Shown one piece after another: positions 7,841 through 11,185 of a DNA stretch of 11,185 nt. Position 1 is the stretch's first letter, and each line of letters begins with the position of its first letter. Both the position numbers and the translations under genes were made by a program. The DNA lies in contig NW_003133385.1 in assembly GCF_000003605.2 (NCBI RefSeq), positions 17,436-28,620 on the forward strand, in the 5' to 3' direction. The stretch is from Saccoglossus kowalevskii (taxonomy: Eukaryota > Hemichordata > Enteropneusta > Harrimaniidae). Under the pieces are notes generated by a model. The model did no database searches. It was not told where the DNA came from and saw only the letters and a program-made list of their open reading frames with translations.

Positions 7841-8440
7841 TATAAAATTATTTAAAAACATGTATAGTAAAATTAAGTAAATAGGAACATGTAAAAACAG
7901 AACCATTTAACTCCAAGGTTGGTGTCAAAAAAGGCTGTAATCTCAATCCAACTCTGTTTAACCTTTTTCGAAATGTCCTTCACAACACTTCAATTATGAT
8001 CCTTCAATTCTTGAAAATTCGCCTGCCAACTACCTACTTTATGCTGATGACCTTGTCCTTCTTTCTAGAACAAAGCATAGACTCTATTTATGTCTGGATA
8101 ACTTGTCATTGTAAACCCATAAAAAAGTATTGGTTGTTCACAAATCAAACAGATGTCTGAAAAGTGACACTTTCATTCTAAGGGAAAGTGAAATTGTGAC
8201 AGTCAAAACATTTAATTATCTGGGCTTCATAATCAGTACAAATGGAAAATTTAAAGAAGCTCTAAGGCACCTTACAAGAAAGACTCAAAAGCACTGTTTT
8301 CTCTCAAAACTAAATTAGGCGCAATACAATATTTGTCCATCGACACCTTGTCACTATCATTCTTTTACAAATTGATACGATCGATACTTGTTTATGGTAG
8401 TGATGTGTGGGCTGACGAGTTCTCATCCAAATCACATTAA
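7841..8440 (+). pseudogene. Decayed LINE reverse-transcriptase fragment
   Basis: Seen: conserved blocks of a non-LTR reverse transcriptase occur in order but in shifting frames. KLFKNMYSKIK is at about 7845 (frame 3). KTEPFNSKVGVKKGCNLNP with TLFNLF follows from 7894 (frame 1). The catalytic block LLYADDLVLLS is at 8034-8066 (frame 3). After an in-frame stop, FNYLGFIISTNGKF lies near 8208. Then LSLSFFYKLIRSILVYGSDV with WADEF runs from 8353 in frame 2. Known: YADD holds two catalytic aspartates, and GVKQGC and YLG are typical neighbours in LINE reverse transcriptases. The frames imply at least three shifts, one stop and a likely small deletion after LDNLS. No endonuclease, 5' end or tail was found. 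It is dead as a protein. The clade cannot be fixed by eye. Confidence 0.88.
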
Positions 8441-8673
8441 ATCATCTGAGTCTCTCAAAGAACCCAAATTATTATTTACAGCGAGTTAATGAGATTATAT
8501 TTGAATATATAATTTATTAAAAATCAATTAATAAAATATTACAACCGCATTAAATACTAAAAATGTTTTTCTTACAAAATAAAGAAGCTTTTCAGTTAAT
8601 TAATAAAAGCCTAAATCAAGTAACTACTGGTGGTATTTTATTTGTATTTATTATTCGACTGTAATATGATTGT
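8441..8673. other. Very AT-rich non-coding stretch
   Basis: This has no gene. Two similar AATTAATAAAA-type segments (near 8525 and 8598) are low-complexity. It separates the retrotransposon fragment from the duplicated module. Confidence 0.6.
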
Positions 8674-8800
8674 ATTAGTGATATCTTGATGAATATATCT
8701 AATGGGCATATGTCGAGTTCTCCGTAAATGCCCATTTAAATTGGAAGTATTTTTTTTTGAGACGCAAAGTATAAACCTGCATTAGTTTAGGTGTCCTCGA
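8674..8800 (+). repeat. Duplicated module, copy A
   Basis: This aligns with 8891-9018. Shared blocks in order are: TTAGT...CTT.ATGAAT.TATCTAAT, then CATATGTCGA or TATATGTCGA, GTTCTCCG, a T-rich run, CAAAGTATAAACC or CCAAGTATAAACC, and TTTAGGTGT before TCG. Copy A has the older or more diverged form of the segment that became the 44-bp minisatellite in copy B. It is non-coding. Confidence 0.75.
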
Positions 8801-8854
8801 CAGCAGATTTGTAACTACTTTCATCTCGCAGATATCGTTGCCATAAACTAATAA

Positions 8855-8879
8855 TGGTCTCATCAGCCTGATCAGACCA
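8855..8879. repeat. 25-bp palindrome between the two modules
   Basis: TGGTCT.ATCAG and CTGAT.AGACCA pair around a single C, with one internal C-C mismatch. It lies midway between copies A and B and may be part of the same ancestral element. Confidence 0.6.
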
Positions 8880-8890
8880 GTGGCCTGACA

Positions 8891-9018
8891 TTTTAGTCTC
8901 TTAATGAATTTATCTAATTGGTATATGTCGAGAGTTCTCCGGCAATTGTTGGGGGTATTTTTTGGGGGATGCCAAGTATAAACCGACAGTAGTCATGGTT
9001 TAGGTGTACATCGTCGCT
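8891..9018 (+). repeat. Duplicated module, copy B
   Basis: This is the second copy of the module at 8674-8800. Its last 40 bases are the first unit of the minisatellite (differing at 9013, G instead of C). The arrangement shows that the tandem array grew from the 3' end of this module. Its interior differs from copy A by a short deletion and by G-rich sequence around 8950-8970. Confidence 0.75.
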
Positions 9019-9414
9019 TATTTAAACCGACAGTAGTCATGGTTTAGGTGTACATCCTCGCTTATTTAAACCGACAGTAGTCATGGTTTAGGTGTACATC
9101 CTCGCTTATTTAAACCGACAGTAGTCATGGTTTAGGTGTACATCCTCGCTTATTTAAACCGACAGTAGTCATGGTTTAGGTGTACATCCTCGCTTATTTA
9201 AACCGACAGTAGTCATGGTTTAGGTGTACATCCTCGCTTATTTAAACCGACAGTAGTCATGGTTTAGGTGTACATCCTCGCTTATTTAAACCGACAGTAG
9301 TCATGGTTTAGGTGTACATCCTCGCTTATTTAAACCGACAGTAGTCATGGTTTAGGTGTACATCCTCGCTTATTTAAACCGACAGTAGTCATGGTTTAGG
9401 TGTACATCCTCGCT
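8979..9414 (+). repeat. 44-bp minisatellite, about 10 near-identical copies
   Basis: Units begin at 8981 and then every 44 bases up to 9377; the last is cut at 9414. Only the first unit differs (G at 9013 in place of C). Each unit contains the inverted pair TAAACC/GGTTTA, with an inner GAC.AGTA.GTC, so each can form a stem-loop. The period is not a multiple of three and each frame meets stops, so it is not coding. Near-perfect identity means recent amplification or active homogenisation by slippage or unequal exchange. Confidence 0.97.
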
Positions 9415-10267
9415 AGCCTTTCAACAAATGTAGATACGCTCGAGGTTATTACAACTTAAATTGTCTTTACGGTTAGTAACCGTCAGTGTTGTCTTCAATA
9501 ATAGTTCTGTATGTACGTAATGTATGTATTTTGGTAGTTCCTTTATTATTTAATGTATTTTTGATATTAGTACATTTCAACTTTTCTTTAATCTAATAAT
9601 TAGATTTTTGTTATTGGTCATATTTTCGTCCCAAGTATCAGCTATTATAAGATATAATGTCAGATCATTGATCCGAGTGGTACTAGTAAGTATGTTCTTA
9701 CGATAAATGTGAATTATAAACAGTTTATGTCCGATGAGATATAGCAATGATGTACGATCAACAAAACCTGGAAAATAATAACATTATGATTGAGGGCTTA
9801 TAATACATAACATATGGCATTTTTTTTTTTTTAAATATTAACATGCATTATTCAAATATTCAATATGTGTAAATTCCATGCATTCATGTTTAGAGCCCCG
9901 TGATCTAGTCTGATCTGATTGCCGCATTACTACACTACAAATCTGGGAAGCACTTTCATGTTTTTGAATAAAACACGTATTGTATTTTAAAAGACATTAT
10001 TATACACCTGTCACCGTAATGCCATAAGTTACAGCGTGCCGTAATTTTGCGGTATTTTACTACTATATTAGGAGGTGCGAATTCCAAATATGGAATAATT
10101 ACGCGCGTAAGCGTCCTTAATAATAAAAACAAACATGGCTACTACCAGGATTTGAACGGACTCCATAGAAAGAAGTTCGCTAATTCTGTTCTAAACTTTT
10201 TGGATTTCGGCATTCCCATGATGTATCCTTGGAAGGAAAAGATGTATAATAATAATAAGGTTATTAC
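9415..10267. other. AT-rich non-coding stretch
   Basis: No supportable gene. Just after the array is the perfect palindrome ACGGTTAGTAACCGT (9469-9483), which may mark the end of the repeat-bearing element. A T run lies near 9820-9831. The open frame starting at 10047 crosses the foldback and the microsatellite that follow, so I treat it as chance. Confidence 0.5.
9469..9483. repeat. 15-bp perfect palindrome after the array
   Basis: ACGGTTA and TAACCGT are exact complements around one G. It sits 54 bp beyond the last minisatellite unit. A terminal hairpin is a known feature of Helitron 3' ends, but no CTRR end follows it here, so the link is only a thought. Confidence 0.5.
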
Positions 10268-10359
10268 GAAGATACCTCAAACTATGCACTCAGACAGTAC
10301 GCTGTCGCATCGACCTCCGCTGCGCGTCGGTCGATACTGCCGCTGTATGAGGTATCTTC
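10268..10359. repeat. GC-rich foldback with GAAGATACCTCA arms
   Basis: GAAGATACCTCA (10268-10279) and TGAGGTATCTTC (10348-10359) are exact complements. With flanks TTATTAC and ATAATAA the arms reach 19 bp with one mismatch. The 68-bp interior is markedly CpG-rich and contains further stems: GACAG/CTGTC and TCGACC/GGTCGA around CCGCTGCGCG. It looks like a small MITE or foldback repeat. It directly abuts a LINE 3' tail. Confidence 0.7.
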
Positions 10360-10560
10360 ATAATAATAATAATAATAACTTTATTGAAATCGTATCCACA
10401 ATGGGGCATTGATACATACAATAAAGGTAATGTGTATAAAAATAATGACAAAACAAAATTACAGATATAACTAAAACTACTAAAATACATAACAGTTAGA
10501 GAAAAGAAGATAATTTATAAAGACATGTATAGTACAAAAAGAAAATAGTATTTCTTTGTT
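10360..10560 (-). mobile_element. 3' end of a non-LTR retrotransposon (copy 1)
   Basis: On the minus strand an AT-rich untranslated region ends ATGCCCCATTGTGG...CAATAAAG followed by six TTA-type units (10360-10378). Known: many LINEs of the CR1, RTE and related groups end in a short tandem repeat instead of poly-A. The right (5') boundary is not visible and is set roughly at 10560. No protein frame with recognisable motifs is included. It has the same orientation and the same tail type as copy 2. Confidence 0.6.
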
Positions 10561-10877
10561 ATGAGGCAGCTGGTAATTTTTTTTTAAACTGTCTTCCCTC
10601 ATAATAAAGCACTGGTAAATATATTTACAGGTTTGGGTAAGCCAAGGTCAGAGGTTAGTCACTCCAAAATGATGGCTGACAGAGAAAGTTGTGCGTGAAG
10701 CTCCGTGAAAGTCGTCTGCTTTACTGCCATCGAGCACTCCTAATCCTGACTGGTTGAAAGTCTCAGAATTGTGTTGGTTGCTGGGTCAATCTATAAATAC
10801 GGTGAGAATAACGTTTCTTGCAATTTGCTGTGTTTTATATGTGCTGTAACTTTCCCTGCTGCTCGATAAAAGTGCCT
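10561..10877. other. Non-coding spacer between LINE ends
   Basis: No gene is supported. It contains an ATGATGGCTGAC motif at about 10670 that recalls the inverted motif at 5698-5759, and a TATAAATA box-like sequence at 10792-10799 with no frame after it. Confidence 0.45.
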
Positions 10878-11185
10878 ATAATAATAATAATAATAATAAT
10901 AATAACTTTATTGCATCCTTAGAATTACAAATGTTCTATTGGTTTACAGCAATAAATATATAAGTGATTAAAAAAAATCAAAGTACGATAACGTAAAAAA
11001 TAGAAAAAAAGAGTCAAGGTATTATATCCAAAAAAAGCTCATTTCTTAAAATGAATGATTTATGTAAAAATTCCCCTAAAAGTTTTATTATATTTCTGTC
11101 ATTACTTTTCATTAAATATGTGAATTTTTGCAGGTTGGTAATGATTTCTTTGGGGAATAAAATATTGGAAATAAAATCATTTCTA
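10878..11185 (-). mobile_element. 3' end of a non-LTR retrotransposon (copy 2, runs off edge)
   Basis: On the minus strand, a short reading frame (11014-11184) is followed by about 100 nt of untranslated sequence, then CAATAAAG and about nine TTA units (10878-10905). The layout of C-terminal frame, short 3' region, AATAAAG and TTA repeat is typical of a LINE 3' end. It differs in sequence from copy 1, so it is either another family or an old copy. Confidence 0.6.
11014..11184 (-). CDS. Partial C-terminal reading frame in LINE copy 2
   Basis: Seen: 56 open codons on the minus strand from the window edge to a TGA at 11014-11016. The peptide includes KEIITNLQKFTYLMK and KLLGEFLHKSFILRNE, mostly helical in character with no zinc knuckle. 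Its 5' end lies outside the window. Inferred from position: the extreme C-terminus of a LINE ORF2-type protein, downstream of the reverse-transcriptase domain. There is no catalytic motif in the visible part, so a host last exon cannot be excluded. The frame is intact over the visible portion. Confidence 0.42.
   Translation of the reverse strand, partial: RNDFISNILFPKEIITNLQKFTYLMKSNDRNIIKLLGEFLHKSFILRNELFLDIIP

Noticed and set aside
8979-9414. CRISPR array
   Set aside because: The units are contiguous with no unique spacers, and the context is eukaryotic.
10140-10160. Reverse B-box-like GGATTTGAACGG
   Set aside because: No matching A-box or cloverleaf on the minus strand.
10047-10412. 121-codon plus-strand open frame
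   Set aside because: It runs through the GC-rich foldback and the TTA microsatellite into LINE 3' sequence, so it is a composite of repeats with no recognisable domain.
10792-10799. TATA box TATAAATA
   Set aside because: No reading frame or exon follows; common by chance in AT-rich DNA.

Overview
The window reads as AT-rich nuclear DNA from an animal, most likely a marine invertebrate; a mollusc is my guess, not something the sequence proves. There are no long open frames, ribosome-binding sites or operons. What is present is short putative exons with GT/AG splice sites, several MITE-like inverted-repeat elements, remains of non-LTR retrotransposons, a perfect minisatellite and scattered microsatellites. 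Almost all of the recognisable content is mobile or repetitive.

Layout. Bases 1-4020 are AT-rich non-coding DNA with a few small palindromes, a poly-C/poly-A tract and two copies of an ATCCGCCATG motif. On the minus strand, 4029-4343 is a 104-codon open frame bounded by a splice acceptor, and 4702-4739 is a possible 38-nt exon with a strong donor. A 215-bp MITE with 20-bp inverted ends lies at 4898-5112. Bases 5370-6950 are richer in CpG and hold a CRE palindrome, an inverted ATGGCTGAC pair and a roughly 540-bp foldback element. At 6796-6871 (minus) is the best host-gene signal: a first coding exon with a consensus donor and an NRF1-like site 46 bp upstream of its ATG.

Directly upstream of that promoter is a 566-bp MITE with TTAA ends (6948-7513). 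A decayed reverse-transcriptase fragment of a LINE follows (7841-8440). A duplicated module of about 120 bp (8674-8800 and 8891-9018) comes next, and its second copy runs into ten copies of a 44-bp repeat (8979-9414). The right end holds a GC-rich foldback (10268-10359) and two LINE 3' ends on the minus strand, each with AATAAAG followed by a TTA repeat. The second still carries a short C-terminal reading frame that runs off the window edge.

The three minus-strand exons have compatible phases and could form one gene of about 142 codons, possibly nuclear-encoded mitochondrial given the NRF1-like site. I do not recognise the protein with confidence. The most unusual structures are the near-perfect hairpin-bearing 44-bp array, apparently amplified from the end of an older repeat, and the TTAA MITE lying next to a probable promoter.
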